From positions 3,067,487 to 3,131,486 of the forward strand of contig JAJEKV010000049.1 of NCBI GenBank assembly GCA_021234155.1: a stretch of DNA of 64,000 bases. The letters run 5' to 3'. Shown here piece after piece: positions 1 through 9,712 of the stretch (its first letter is position 1; every line of letters starts with the position of its first letter). A program made the translations under genes and the position numbers. Source of the DNA: Isoetes taiwanensis (lineage: Eukaryota; Streptophyta; Lycopodiopsida; Isoetales; Isoetaceae). A model generated the notes under the pieces. That model ran no database searches. It worked only from the letters and a program-made list of their open reading frames with translations, and was not told the DNA's origin.

Positions 1-70
1 TGGAGATTGCGCGCCAGGCTGTTGAACAAAGTAGGCGGAGGTCTGGCGCCTATGACCCTCCACGTCATAG

Positions 71-1315
71 CTCATACACTCCTTCGAATTCAATCTTGAA
101 GCCTTCCGAAGCACGAGGAGATTGAACCCGCGACGAAAAAGAGCACCGACCGCCGTTCACGCCGGAGTGGGACTTAATTCCTCTTCAAGCTCTGTTAAAG
201 ATCGTGCACCACCTGCACCACCTCCACGTCGGCATGTCTTTGAATATGAGTGAGTTCATCTTGAATTATGCCCTTTTTTGTTCACTAACACATATTCATA
301 TGTTAGTCGTATGTTGAGTGTAGTAACAAGAAGTTGCCGCGCCACAACACTGCAGATGGCGACGATTTTTGGAAGATGGCTAATAGTGTCACAAATAGCA
401 TTTGCCAAAACGTCCACAAGGGTGAATGGAACTCGGGAGCCTATGATGAGGAAAAAGAGAGGATCAAGGCGATTTTAGAAGCAGAATATCCCGAGCTCAA
501 GTCAGGAGAGATCTCATGGAGGGAGGTTTGTTCAAAACAGGGTAAACATGTTAAAGCCACCAGGTATTAGGCTTTTTCGTTCTTCATTATAACCTCATTG
601 TACTCATATTTTATTTATATTTTGCACAGCTAATCAGAAGAAGCAGCTGAAAGCTCTTGCCAAAGCTACAGGAGTCCCGATAAAGGAAGTGGCACAGCCT
701 ATCTGGTTGACTCATGAGGCATTTCAAGTACACCATCTCTCCCATGAGTCGTATAATTAGATGACGCCATGTGGACTAAGTCCTTGTATTGCATTGTAGT
801 CGGGAGAGTCGTATAATTAGATGACGCCATGTGGACTAAGTACTTGTATTGCATTGTAGTGTTTGAAGGCCAACATATTATCAAAGAAAGGGGAAGCTAG
901 AACAAAGGCAGCGCTGGACGCGAGGTACGACGAAGCAAGTGGCAGCTATAGTGCCAATAAGACTGGGTCTGGCGGTTATGGCTTTCTGGATAAGCTATTT
1001 GTAAGTATAAATTCGGTTTATAATGTAGGTTCTCGAGTTGAACACTAACATTAGTTTTGGTGCTCATTCTCAATAGAAGTCATTTCTTTGGTCGCCTACC
1101 GCTAAAGATGAGCGCGAAAGGGCCTTCAAAAAGGCGATCATCGCCGGCCATCGATCTGTGCCATTGCTTGGCGTGAGCGGGGGAAGTGTGTATCATTCAT
1201 TAGATAATTATTTGTGACTACAATGAACTAATTGTTGCGATACAATATAATGTAGGTAAATGAAGACGAAGGCACCAATGAAGAAGAAGAAGAAGAAGAA
1301 GAGAGCAACAACTAA
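71..1315 (+). CDS. Multi-exon gene inside CACTA-1, probable second (TnpA-like) transposon protein; 5' end uncertain
   Basis: Six exons can be joined with GT-AG introns and matching phases: up to 249, then 324-541, 630-727, 860-1000, 1077-1187 and 1256-1315 (TAA). The first exon frame is open back to 71, but its true start is not clear. The predicted product has a basic, proline-rich N-terminal part, a mixed-charge middle (with FWKMANSVTNSICQ, encoded near 369-410), a Gly/Ser-rich stretch and a terminal run of eight acidic residues. I do not recognise a named domain. Its place between the subterminal repeats and the off-window remainder suggests the accessory DNA-binding protein that CACTA elements often encode beside Tnp2; that is inference. 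Matching phases over five introns without an internal stop suggest the gene is young or still maintained. Confidence 0.5.
745..864 (+). repeat. Tandem duplication of 60 bp spanning an intron 3' splice site
   Basis: Two nearly identical 60-bp units (745-804 and 805-864) each end in TTGTATTGCATTGTAG, so the intron that starts at 728 has two candidate acceptors. Use of the first would run into an in-frame TAG within seven codons. Use of the second (exon from 860) keeps the frame open. Confidence 0.8.
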
Positions 1316-1800
1316 AGACTCAATATATTTTGTAATGTGCAAATTACATTGTGAAATATATTAATTGAATTCAATCTAATTTTTTTATGCTTTGTTCTTA
1401 TTATTTGTGATTTTTTTTTGTTATGTTAATTTTATGCTCGATTCTATTTTTTTATTCTTAGATTTATTAAACATTTAATTACATATTAAATAATAATGCT
1501 TATCTACCATGATACTGAATACTAATATAATTTAATCAATATTTGTTTCTATTTTTCGAATTTTTAAATTTTTAAATTTTTAAATTTTTATTCTCGATTT
1601 ATTTTGTTCATATTTAATATTTATTAATACTATTAATATTATTGTTAATATTAATATTATTTAATATTAATAAATATTACTAAATATTTATTTATATTAA
1701 ATATTTGTTAATATTGAATATGAATATTAACTGTCCGTTAAATAATATTGAATAATATTAAATAAATATTTTTTTTTCAAAATTCCTTGATCGTCGTTTA
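1316..1800. other. AT-rich stretch without a gene inside CACTA-1
   Basis: This stretch is very A/T rich, with short direct repeats of TTTTTAAA (about 1556-1590) and ATATTAAT-type palindromes. It probably holds the 3' UTR and polyadenylation region of the gene that ends at 1315. No open frame of interest is seen on either strand. Confidence 0.6.
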
Positions 1801-2332
1801 ACGACGTTGATGACGTGGCTGCCACGTGTATCGCCACCTCATCATTCGTCTCGACGTCAGCACGCGGCCGCCACGTCAGCAACATCGTTGAACGACGTGG
1901 TGGCGTGGCTGCCACGCCAGCAGACAGGTGACAGCCACGTCAGCAACGTCGTTGAACGACGTTTAACACGTGGCCGCCACGTCAGCGCTACGCGCTGGCA
2001 ACGCCACGCTGGACGCACGACACGCGACATGATGACGTGTACTTTTCGTCGTTTAACGACGTTGCCAGCTCATCAGCCACGCCAGCCGGCCGCGCTGGCG
2101 CGGTCACGCTGGCAGCAGTGCCGCGTGGCTGGCCAACGTGTACGCAACGACGTTGAACGACGTCAGGTCGTCGCTTTAAGACGACGCGGTTGCGACGCGT
2201 ATAGCGACGCATAAAGGTCGTTTATCGACGCTCAAACGTCAAAATAGACGTCGTTTATCGACGTTTTGACGTCGAGCATCGACGTCCAAACGACGTCTGG
2301 ACGTCGTAATAGACGTCGTAACAGGGCTTTAA
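1795..2332. repeat. Subterminal repeat zone of CACTA-1
   Basis: Dense, partly palindromic copies of the motif ACGTCGTT-AACGACGT occur on both strands, with GC content far above the adjacent AT-rich block. The long open frames here on both strands are by-products of the repeat and are not genes. Such subterminal arrays bind TnpA-type proteins in En/Spm elements. The motif differs from that of CACTA-2, so the two elements belong to different families. Confidence 0.8.
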
Positions 2333-2342
2333 TTTTGTAGTG
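2333..2342 (-). repeat. CACTA terminal inverted repeat (right end of CACTA-1)
   Basis: TTTTGTAGTG on the plus strand, CACTACAAAA when read inward from the element end. The Tnp2 reading frame of the host element starts at the very next base. Confidence 0.85.
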
Positions 2343-3482
2343 GTAGTTCACTATCATCACTGGCCATGTAGACCATGCAGTCGATTGTGTACCATATGGG
2401 TTTACGCCATCGGTGGCCAGGCCCAAACGCACGTTACGTGGTTCTTTTCCAAAGTCAGGCCATGTCGCATCGACATGCTTCCAAGCTGCACTGTCGCTCG
2501 GGACTCGCATCACATCATCACTAGATGCATGTGTAGCCGTGAAGTCCATTAGGTTAGCCAATGTCTTGCAACGGAACATCAACTTTAACCTATAGAATAA
2601 ATTATAGGCAACATATAAGTACCGAAAATAAGTGAATTTACAACTATTTGTAAGAAGTGGTGATGCATATACCTTGGGATTATTGGAAAGTGTCGAATGA
2701 CCTTCTGAGGTACCGTTTTTCCCTTTAGGTCATTCCTGTATCTCGGTTCATTACATACGAGACAATGAGTGGACTTCTCATGCTCGGCAGGGGGATAGAA
2801 GATCATACAATCATTTGGACATGCATGTATGACTTTATAACCAAGGCCGGTCGCTTGAATCATTTTCTTAACTTGAGATCTGTCGGTAGGCATATTGTTC
2901 TTCTCTGGAAGGATCTTCTCGTGCAATAACCTGCGCATCTAAGAGTGGTAAGATAAAAGATGGAGATGGTGGTAAGATAGAAAGACTTGATAAGTATGTC
3001 ACCTCAATAGAGCAGAGACACTTGCATTGCTCCACTTGAACTTGGTTTGGAGATTGAGAATTAGCAGGCACGCCGACAAACGAGAGGTTCGAGATGCATG
3101 CTTCGATAACAATAGGGTCATCGTCAGTACGACCAATCCTCGAAGGGTATCCCACATCTTCTACCATATCCTCTCCACCACCATCCTCGACATCATCTAA
3201 ATCAATATCAGGTAATTCTTGAAGAGCGTGCAACATATCGAGCATCGGCTCGTCACGAAAGACTTCGTTCTCGGGTTCGTCAATAGTTTCATCCTCTTCA
3301 TATTGATCGTATGCAATATCTTCATATTGGTGCGCTCTGGCTTGAAATTCACGACGATAGGTTTCCCTTTGCCTGTAACTTAGAACTAATGGATCGAGAT
3401 GGAGACCGCTCTGAATGAGTTCATTAAACAGGAGTAACGTATTAACCATCATGTCAAATAATGTAATAAGTATAAAATACAT
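2343..3482 (-). pseudogene. Tnp2-type CACTA transposase, N-terminal part, split by CACTA-1
   Basis: Three exons join in phase on the minus strand: 3482-3003, 2938-2673 and 2589-2343. The first encodes a long acidic linker. The second encodes GLGYKVIHACPNDCMIFY and CLVCNEPRY, the cysteine-bearing segment found before the catalytic core in Tnp2 proteins. The third encodes EPRNVRLGLATDGVNPYG and WPVMIVNY, matching the start of the Tnp2 core. No stop or frameshift is seen up to 2343, where the open frame runs into the CACTA-1 terminus. The catalytic part is not in the window. The start may be the Met codons near 3452 or the upstream one at 3482. The transposase would cut at CACTA ends; this copy is interrupted and so presumably inactive. 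Confidence 0.85.
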
Positions 3483-3564
3483 ACAACCATTTGCATAGAC
3501 TCACGAATGACAAAAACATATTTAAAAAAAAAAAATCTTTATTCCTTTTTTTAGTACAACAATA

Positions 3565-4620
3565 CTATTGTTCCATCTCAAATGGGAGAGGTCTATCATA
3601 GCGATAGATGAATAACTCATCTCCAATGTTTATGCTTTTAATAGCACACACCATGATATATCTGCCTTTTACATATCTTGTAAAAAAATCTTCCTCCCCT
3701 CCTTGACACTCTAAAAATTCACAATTGCATCGCTCACGGTTGTCAATAGAACTGTTGATGAACCCTGCAATATTGCCATGAACCCCTGGCCGATCATCAA
3801 TAAACTTCAACTCCTCATCACATGCCCCCACAGCTATCGACGCAGCATTGGAATTCATTCCATAAATCCTCATACGCCAAGCATATTTAGTCAAAGTTTG
3901 CCAAGTTTTCCAATCGTACTCGGGACCTGCATATGGCATTAATGGAATGTGGGTTCCTCGCTCCACTTCTATACGCGTGCCGGAGATAAGGCCGAATCCA
4001 GCTTCTGGACAAATGTGGCTCCGCATAATGATGTATCTTCTTCCCCAATAAGCAAATTCTTGATCCATAGGGATAGGTAAGTCTACTGGCCACAAGCCAA
4101 ATGTCTTGCGGTGTCTAACAAAGGGTCGGACTAATCTTTGCAATTCTTCAGGAATTTCACGCTCGGGCAGTGAGGCCAAGCGTTCTTGGGAAATGTGCGA
4201 CACATGCAATGTTCTCATGATTATAGCCCTTTGTGTTCTTTCACGCAGGGGAACACTCAGCGTTGAGCGGCAACCATCCACATTATTGATGAATCGGGTT
4301 ACTGCTTCGGTTTCATATGCCTCTATGGACAACATTAAACCAAAATCCACATCTAGTTTGGAGGAGACATCAGCATCATCTACCTACATATTTAGATATC
4401 ATAAACATCTTGAATAAATACTTGAACTGGGAGAGATACTCTTAAAAAAAAAAAAAAACAAATAATAATTGTATACCAACCTGATATCCATGACGAGCAT
4501 CAGATCTGGTGGGTTGTTCAAATGTACCAAATCTTATCAGTTGGTCTTCAACAACCGTTCTAAGTCGTCTCTTCAGCCCCATACATCTTTTACAATCGCA
4601 AACTATTTTGTCCCTCTGCC
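3565..4620 (-). CDS. SET-domain protein encoded inside CACTA-2
   Basis: Two minus-strand exons join in phase 0 (about 4620-4481, then 4383-3565, stop TAG) across a GT-AG intron. Exon 1 encodes VCDCKRCMGLKRRLRTVVED, which resembles the CxCxxC-(M/N)-x-R-R part of the transposase-associated domain seen at the start of CACTA proteins. Exon 2 has the SET hallmarks in order: GFGLISG, then an Ile-Gly-type strand leading to PYAG, GNIAGFINSS followed by CNCEF, and GRYIMVCAIKSINIGDELFI ending in YRYD. The usual NHSC is NSSI and the usual GEELxxDY is GDELFIYRY, so the cofactor-site sequence is diverged and methyltransferase activity is uncertain. The first exon may start further upstream, since an AG acceptor lies at about 4621. 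The gene lies immediately upstream of Tnp2 on the same strand. SET proteins methylate lysines, mostly on histones; a role in countering host silencing is inference only. Confidence 0.7.
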
Positions 4621-4694
4621 AATTACAAAAGGTAAGTACTATATACTGCACAATAGTTTGAACGGCTGTGATAGATACAATATGGTAGTATAAA

Positions 4695-4729
4695 CCCTAA
4701 ACCCTAAACCCTAAACCCTAAACCCTAAA
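4695..4729 (+). repeat. Short interstitial telomere-type repeat (CCCTAAA x5)
   Basis: Five perfect head-to-tail copies of the Arabidopsis-type telomere unit (CCCTAAA / TTTAGGG) lie just upstream, in transcription sense, of the SET gene. Short telo-box runs are known near plant promoters and 5' UTRs. Here the run is inside CACTA-2. Confidence 0.95.
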
Positions 4730-4744
4730 TGGACAGAATTGGGC

Positions 4745-5010
4745 CCGGACACGTAGTCCTCTCCACTCAAGGTGAAGCCGACCATGCCCTTTCCCGAGTA
4801 CGACCCTTATATAAGTTTCAATTGCAATAAAGATCTTTTGAAGACGCGCTAGCCCCGATACATAGAGTCCCCTCCACTCAAGGTGAAGTCGACATATGAC
4901 CTTGACTACGCGACACCTCAATTTTGTAATCTACATTGTATTCAGTAAGGTATGAAGGTGAGTTTGGGCCCTGCACACCTGGTCCTCTCCATTCAAGGTG
5001 GAGGCAACCG
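4745..5010. repeat. Three diverged tandem units of 111-113 bp in the CACTA-2 leader
   Basis: The phrase CCTCTCCACTCAAGGTGAAG, or a close variant, recurs near 4758, 4869 and 4982. The spacing suggests a 111-113-bp tandem unit. No gene is seen between the SET gene and the subterminal repeats; the rest of 5010-5320 looks like unique leader sequence. Confidence 0.65.
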
Positions 5011-5319
5011 TGTCCTTGACCAAAAACACCTGCGTTTTTTTTACTACTCGCAGTACACGTCCTCTCCTAGTTTATATATGAATCAGTCACTTACATGTGA
5101 CGGTTCCGCATATCCAGCCTCCCCTGGTGGTAAGACAGCATCAATCTATCTCCTGGCCATCTCCAGGCGTCGATCATGCCGATGACCATGGCGATCCATA
5201 TAGGGCAGCAACAAGTATAAGATATGGTTAAAAAGAAGAACACCAAAGGCGCTAGGCTAGAAGAGGAGCGAAAGAAAATAACAATGAAGGCCGAGAAATA
5301 GTTACTTATATAGAAATCT

Positions 5320-6000
5320 TTAACGTCGCATGCGCCGTCACGTCGCAGGCGACGTATTGTCAACGGTCACCTGCCAGGTCACCTACGACTTGGCAGTACA
5401 CGTGGCAAATACGTACTGACGTGTCATACGTTCTGTACGTCACGTCGCATGCGACGTATAGTCAACGGTCACATTCCAGGTCACATGCGACCTGGCAGTA
5501 CACGTGGCAAATACGTATTGACGTGTCATATGTTCTGTAATGTCACGTGACGTCGCAAGCGACGTCACGTCGCGGACATCCACCTGGCGTGACACCTGTC
5601 GTCCACCTGCCCAAGCCCACTTGGCGTGACAGATGGGCCAAGTCACTGTACGTCGCATGCGACGTGACGTCGCAAGCATCCACCTGGCGTGATACATGTC
5701 GTCCACCTGGCGCCCAAGTCCACCTGGCGTGACAGATGGGCCAAGTCATCAGACATCGCATGCGACGTGGACGCCGCAAGCATCCACCGGGCGTGACACT
5801 GCCGCCCACTGGGCGCAGACGTCCACCGGGCGTGACCGATGGGCAGTCACGCGACGCCGACGTCGCGATACATGTCGGCGACGCGGCGTGTCGCATGACA
5901 CGTGACGCCGCGATTGACGTCGCATGGTCACGTGGTTTGCGACGTCACGTGACTTAGACGTCGCAAGCCCACGTCGCTAAATGTCCATTCTCTTGTTGTG
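5320..6000. repeat. Subterminal repeats and terminus of CACTA-2
   Basis: Palindromic units built on ACGTCGCATGCGACGT alternate with CACCTGGCGTGAC-type units. Long stop-free frames on both strands come from the repeat and are not genes. The zone ends with CTCTTGTTGTG at 5990-6000, CACAACAAGAG when read inward, a CACTA-like terminus with one changed base. The adjoining TTT (6001-6003) is the expected 3-bp target copy; its partner is off-window. Confidence 0.75.
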
Positions 6001-7030
6001 TTTCAGTCACGGCATTTAATCTACGGAAATCTACACAAACGCGTAGTTTTCCATTTTTCTTTTTAACAATAACGATGGGCGAAACCCAATCACTCGTCTC
6101 AACTTCAAAAATAAAATCAACTTGAAGCAACTTTTCTAATTCCTCTTTGACATTCATAGCGTAGTTTGGATTTAATCGGTATGCTCGTTGATACAGTGGC
6201 GTAATGTTTGGCAATAAGGGAATTTTCATTTGACAAATTGCAGGATTAATGCCTCGCAAATCCTCGTATGACCATGCAAATATGTCTTTATACTCATGTA
6301 GAAGGTGAGTAGCTTTTAAATGAATATGTAAGGGCAAGTTTTTTCCCAGATGCACATTTTGTGGATTATCTCTCGTGCCCAAATTAAGCTCTTCAGTTTC
6401 AGGTGTGTTAAGATATGGACAAAGATTTCCATGTTGTAAGGTATGGGCTTGTAATGGTTTAATTTCAGTTTGCCCCATGTTGGTTTCTGTAAATGCTGTC
6501 GGAAAATCTGAGATAACTTCAACCATATAACATGATTCGCCTTCAATCTCTAAATACACATTAACATTGTAAAAATCCTCATCATCCTCATACTCTTCGT
6601 AAATGTCTTCATCATCCTCACTATCTGAGAAAATAATCTCATTATCTATAGTGGTTGTAATACCTGTGGGCAAGTCAATCTTGGAAGTTTTTCCTTGCTT
6701 TGTTAATTGGAGAGTGTTATTGGACCAATCATGCATTGCCCTTGCTTCACGTAACCAAGGCCTGCCCAATAGGAGTTCATATTCTTGAATACGACTTTGA
6801 GTATCCAAGATAACAAAATCTTGTTGGAACTCAAGGTCTCCCACTATGAAATTTACTGCTCTAACGAGTCCCAATGGCTCCACTTTACGATGATCGACCA
6901 CTTTAATATCAAATGGCGATTTTTACCATTTTATCTAATTTCAACTGCTTCCGCAGTGCACTTGTCATTATATTCACACCAGCACCTCCATCGATAGGCA
7001 CTCGTTGAATGTCTTTTCCTTTAATTTGAA
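6001..7030 (-). pseudogene. Ty3-gypsy protease - reverse transcriptase (N-terminal), truncated by CACTA-2
   Basis: The protease motif VPIDGGAGVNIMTS is encoded near 6960-7005, in a different frame from the main open frame (6901-6001), so there is at least one frameshift near 6905. The main frame contains the protease C-terminal part (ELLLGRPWL), an acidic spacer, and the RT start with SDWVSPIVIVKKKNGKLRVC followed by VDFRRLNAVT, the first conserved RT block. The frame then runs into the CACTA-2 terminus at 6000. The catalytic YxDD box is therefore absent from the window. Confidence 0.85.
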
Positions 7031-7081
7031 CTAAAAGAATTGGATTTTGCTTGTCCAATGGTTCAGTTTTCAGCGTAGACA

Positions 7082-7613
7082 TTACATCTTTTTGGTAACA
7101 GAGTCCTTTGGTATGCCAAGACCTGGCATGTATTTAATGAGCATTGGTAAAGGAATGTCAATCCTAGTATCCTGAATTTGTTTTCCTAGTCCTTCTAGTT
7201 CTTCCCCTTCATTTGGGTCTATTGGCCCGAACGCCTTAAAGTCTGGAAAATGTTTAGCTACAAGTCTAAGAGACACAGGGACTTGTAATCTTTGCAATTG
7301 ATTTTTCAATATGCTGATATCCTGACCAGATCTTTCCAACGGAAAGTGAGATTCCGTTTCTTGCATTGATTTAATGTCGGGTGTTGGCATATGTTTCAAC
7401 TTCATCTTCAATATCAGGATAAGGCTTTAGTTTTCTTTTGGATGTCTGTTTAGGCATCTCAAAAATCTCAATCCCCTCTTTTACTGCTCGTTGGCGCGTA
7501 ACAACATTAACACCTATCATATCTCCCTTATGCTCCAACGAAACGATTCTCGCATCTTCACTGTCTTTAGTTTGATTTTTTTGTGGGGATTGTATAATTT
7601 TACCCCGATTCAA
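7082..7613 (-). pseudogene. Ty3-gypsy gag-protease spacer, frame-shifted
   Basis: Two overlapping minus-strand frames (7613-7371 and 7411-7082) lie between gag and protease on the same strand. They encode charged, low-similarity sequence expected of the gag-pol spacer in Tat/Athila-like elements. The frame change near 7390 suggests an indel. No catalytic motif is present. Confidence 0.45.
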
Positions 7614-7699
7614 TTTATTTTTGCAATCTCGAGAGATATGGCCTTTCTCTCCACATTTCTAGCATTCAGTTCCCTTTTGGTCCTTACCATTAGATAGTT

Positions 7700-8648
7700 C
7701 AGCCATGCTCACAGCGTAAGCCAGAGTACTTTCTCTTTTGCCTTATTGTTGAAGTAGCAATCTTTTGTATCATGGTTATTCCTTTCACAAATGTGACAAT
7801 ATCTTGTTTCCAGTACTGTTCTACATTCATTAATGCCCAGGTTTAGAACACCGGGAACACCAAATGTAACTTCGTTTCTGTTCACTCTGAACAATTCGTT
7901 TTAGCTTCTCTTCCATATTTTGTTGCAATCTGCCTTGCATATCCCCAATTTCTTGGTTCACCCTTTTGTGAACCAAGCTTTCTAATTCTGGTTTTCCATG
8001 CTTGTCAGCACCCAGAATCCCATTTAATATTGCAGCTCTCTTTACTGCTTCCTCCAAAGTGTTTGGATCATCCATCTGTAATTGTTGTTTTATCCTTCCT
8101 TGAAACCCATCCACAAACCATGATACAATATGTGTCTCATGTGGTTTGGGATCTAATTGACTTGCTAAATCTGTAATTCGAATTGCAAAAGTCAATGGAG
8201 CTTCTTCAGGCTTAATTTGCAAAGCCTTTAATTCATCTTTGATCTGTTTGTATGTAGGGGCAACATGATAGGCTTTCAGAAAGATCTCTTTAAGCTCCTG
8301 CCAAGTTCTCTTATTGTCCATGTTGCGTAGTAGCCAATCTGCTGGTCTACCTTCCAAGGTAGTTGGAAACAACGTGATTCTTTCTAGGTCACTATCTTGA
8401 CCATTTGAAGAGCTTATGAGCTCGAATTGCTTCACATGAGTATCAGCCTGAGTTTGGGCTGCTTTACCTGCACCATACTTAGGGTATGGTATTTTGGATG
8501 TGCTCATTGTGAATATATGCTGTATATCTGGAAGAATCTCCAAAGACCTTTCCTGTTTAAGTTTATTTTCTTCTCTCTTTATGTGTCTATGAGTTCTCTT
8601 CTCCTCTTGTTTCCTTCTTTGCTCTTGAGTTTCTTTAAATCCTCTCAT
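7700..8648 (-). pseudogene. Ty3-gypsy gag polyprotein with broken zinc knuckle region
   Basis: The 272-residue frame (8648-7830) has a charged coiled N-terminus and then the retrotransposon gag core, seen in phrases such as LEGRPADWLLRNM, TWQELKEIFLKAY and EEAPLTFAIRITDLASQL. The end, WCSRCSKPGH, is the first half of a CCHC zinc knuckle. A second knuckle (CHICERNNHDTKDC) is encoded just downstream in another frame (7894-7709), so a frameshift near 7850 divides the nucleic-acid-binding tail. Gag packages element RNA in cytoplasmic particles. Confidence 0.85.
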
Positions 8649-8998
8649 TCATAGCCCAAACCATTACTTGAGCAATTATGAGGCCGTTTTGTTTAAGAAA
8701 ATACCAAATATCCCTCTTTGGGTCTTAGTTCTGTGCGCAGAAATTTTCTGGACAGCAACTAGTCACCATATACCCAAAGCTAGTTAGACTTGGAATTTGG
8801 CTTTGAAATTTGGTATACTGGTAGAACATTGATAGAAGTATGTTGCAGCAAAATTTTGGCTCCAAATACGAAGGATAGCTTGGTCATTTTCAGGTCTGAT
8901 ATACACTAATCTTGCTGCGACAGAAATTGTTGAACTAGAGATAATTTAATGGCCATTTAAGTGGATCTCAACGATCTTTAATTTTGATTGATGCTTTT
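8649..8998. other. Gypsy 5' untranslated leader, no gene
   Basis: This stretch lies between the primer-binding site and the gag start codon and has no coding potential on either strand. Such leaders usually hold the packaging signal. Confidence 0.6.
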
Positions 8999-9014
8999 CC
9001 CGACAACGGCGCCA
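8999..9014 (-). promoter_or_regulatory. Gypsy primer-binding site
   Basis: TGGCGCCGTTGTCGGG on the minus strand is complementary to the 3' end of a tRNA-Asp-like primer with one probable mismatch. It begins three bases after the LTR end (TGTTA on the plus strand at 9018). Confidence 0.85.
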
Positions 9015-9017
9015 AAA

Positions 9018-9356
9018 TGTTAAAGGAATCTATCTATTGTCACCTTCCTTAACATTCATCATACACGTAATCAAACTTCACATACATATCCAGGGCTTAA
9101 GCATCAATTGAATTACTAGTTGAGAAACTTACATACCAGCTCATTCATCATAGCCATTAATTTAGTAAAGTCTAAATCAGAACTCTCCATTGATGCTAAA
9201 GATACATCCAAAGTTTCCATGGAATGTTTCTGGAAAGAGTATATCATTCAGGAATAAGGACAGAGAGGTGTCATCTCTCCACCGTTGGATTGTCTTATTA
9301 GATCTACACCTCTCATTCTTTAAAGACTTATTTATTTGATATCTAATGCAAATGAC
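9018..9356 (-). repeat. Part of the gypsy 5' LTR, cut by LINE-A1
   Basis: The LTR boundary is the TGTTAAAGG at 9018 (minus-strand end ...TAACA), directly beside the primer-binding site. Its outer part must lie on the far side of the LINE-A1 insertion, somewhere in 15.41-15.8 kb, but I could not locate its end. Confidence 0.6.
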
Positions 9357-9712
9357 TTTTTTTTTTATTGAAGGATGGTATTATATTTATATATGAAAAA
9401 GGAGAACAAAATTGACTACTTATATGGGGAGTGTCCACCCGGGTTAGCCCTCATACTAGAAGGCTATATATAAAAAACTAGCTAAACCATTTCCAAGGCA
9501 GAAAATGCCATGTGGAAAATGGGCATATTTTGAAATGTTTAACTGTTGAAAATAGTGGTTCTAGAACTGAAAACCAGATTTTAAGAACTCTGCACATAGG
9601 TGACAGAGGTTAAGAAAATTTTGGATGACTCCATTGTCTTGTCGGATTTCCAAAAGTCAATCAGAAGAGAAGCCAGCTTCGTCCAAGGGATCCGGTCCCC
9701 TTGTGATTATGG

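Larger units (their letters stand above)
1..2342 (+). mobile_element. CACTA-1: right part of a CACTA (En/Spm-type) DNA transposon, cut by the window edge
   Basis: The element ends at 2342 with TTTTGTAGTG, which read from the other strand is the CACTACAAAA terminus typical of CACTA transposons. Inside this end lie about 540 bp of ACGACGT-rich subterminal repeats, as expected for transposase binding in this superfamily. A spliced plus-strand gene (71-1315) lies further in. The right flank (2343 on) is a Tnp2 transposase exon read on the minus strand, so CACTA-1 has landed inside another CACTA element. The expected 3-bp target duplication would be GTA (2343-2345), but the left end is outside the window, so this cannot be confirmed. 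Confidence 0.85.
2343..6000 (-). mobile_element. CACTA-2: second CACTA element carrying SET-domain and Tnp2 genes, interrupted by CACTA-1
   Basis: Reading from 6000 leftwards on the minus strand there is a CACAACAAGAG terminus, a subterminal repeat zone (5320-5985), a non-coding leader with an AAACCCT repeat and three 111-113-bp repeats, a spliced gene with a SET domain (4620-3565), and then the start of a Tnp2 transposase gene (3482-2343). Tnp2 is cut at 2343 by CACTA-1, so the rest of CACTA-2 lies left of the window. The outer flank (6001 on) is the reverse transcriptase of a Ty3-gypsy element. Its coding frame is interrupted exactly at the terminus, just after the NAVT codons. Confidence 0.8.
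6001..9356 (-). mobile_element. Ty3-gypsy LTR retrotransposon, 5' half (LTR part, PBS, gag, protease, start of RT)
   Basis: On the minus strand, from right to left: part of the 5' LTR (9356-9018), a primer-binding site TGGCGCCGTTGTCGGG (9014-8999), an untranslated leader, gag (8648-7830), a protease region with DGGAGVN, and RT up to 6001, where CACTA-2 interrupts it. The primer-binding site resembles the tRNA-Asp type used by the Tat/Athila group. RNase H, integrase and the 3' LTR are not seen and must lie beyond the nested CACTA elements. The LTR is itself interrupted at 9357 by LINE-A1. Confidence 0.85.

Noticed and set aside
699-884. Minus-strand frame with a repeated VHMASSNYTT-like unit
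   Set aside because: It is the shadow of the 60-bp tandem duplication.
1807-2214. Long open frames on both strands in the ACGACGT zone
   Set aside because: They come from GC-rich palindromic subterminal repeats of CACTA-1; no protein-like pattern.
4695-4729. Telomeric repeat as a sign of a chromosome end
   Set aside because: Only five units, embedded in a transposon with coding sequence on both sides.
5440-5957. Overlapping open frames in the 5.4-6.0 kb zone
   Set aside because: Same cause, in the CACTA-2 subterminal repeats.
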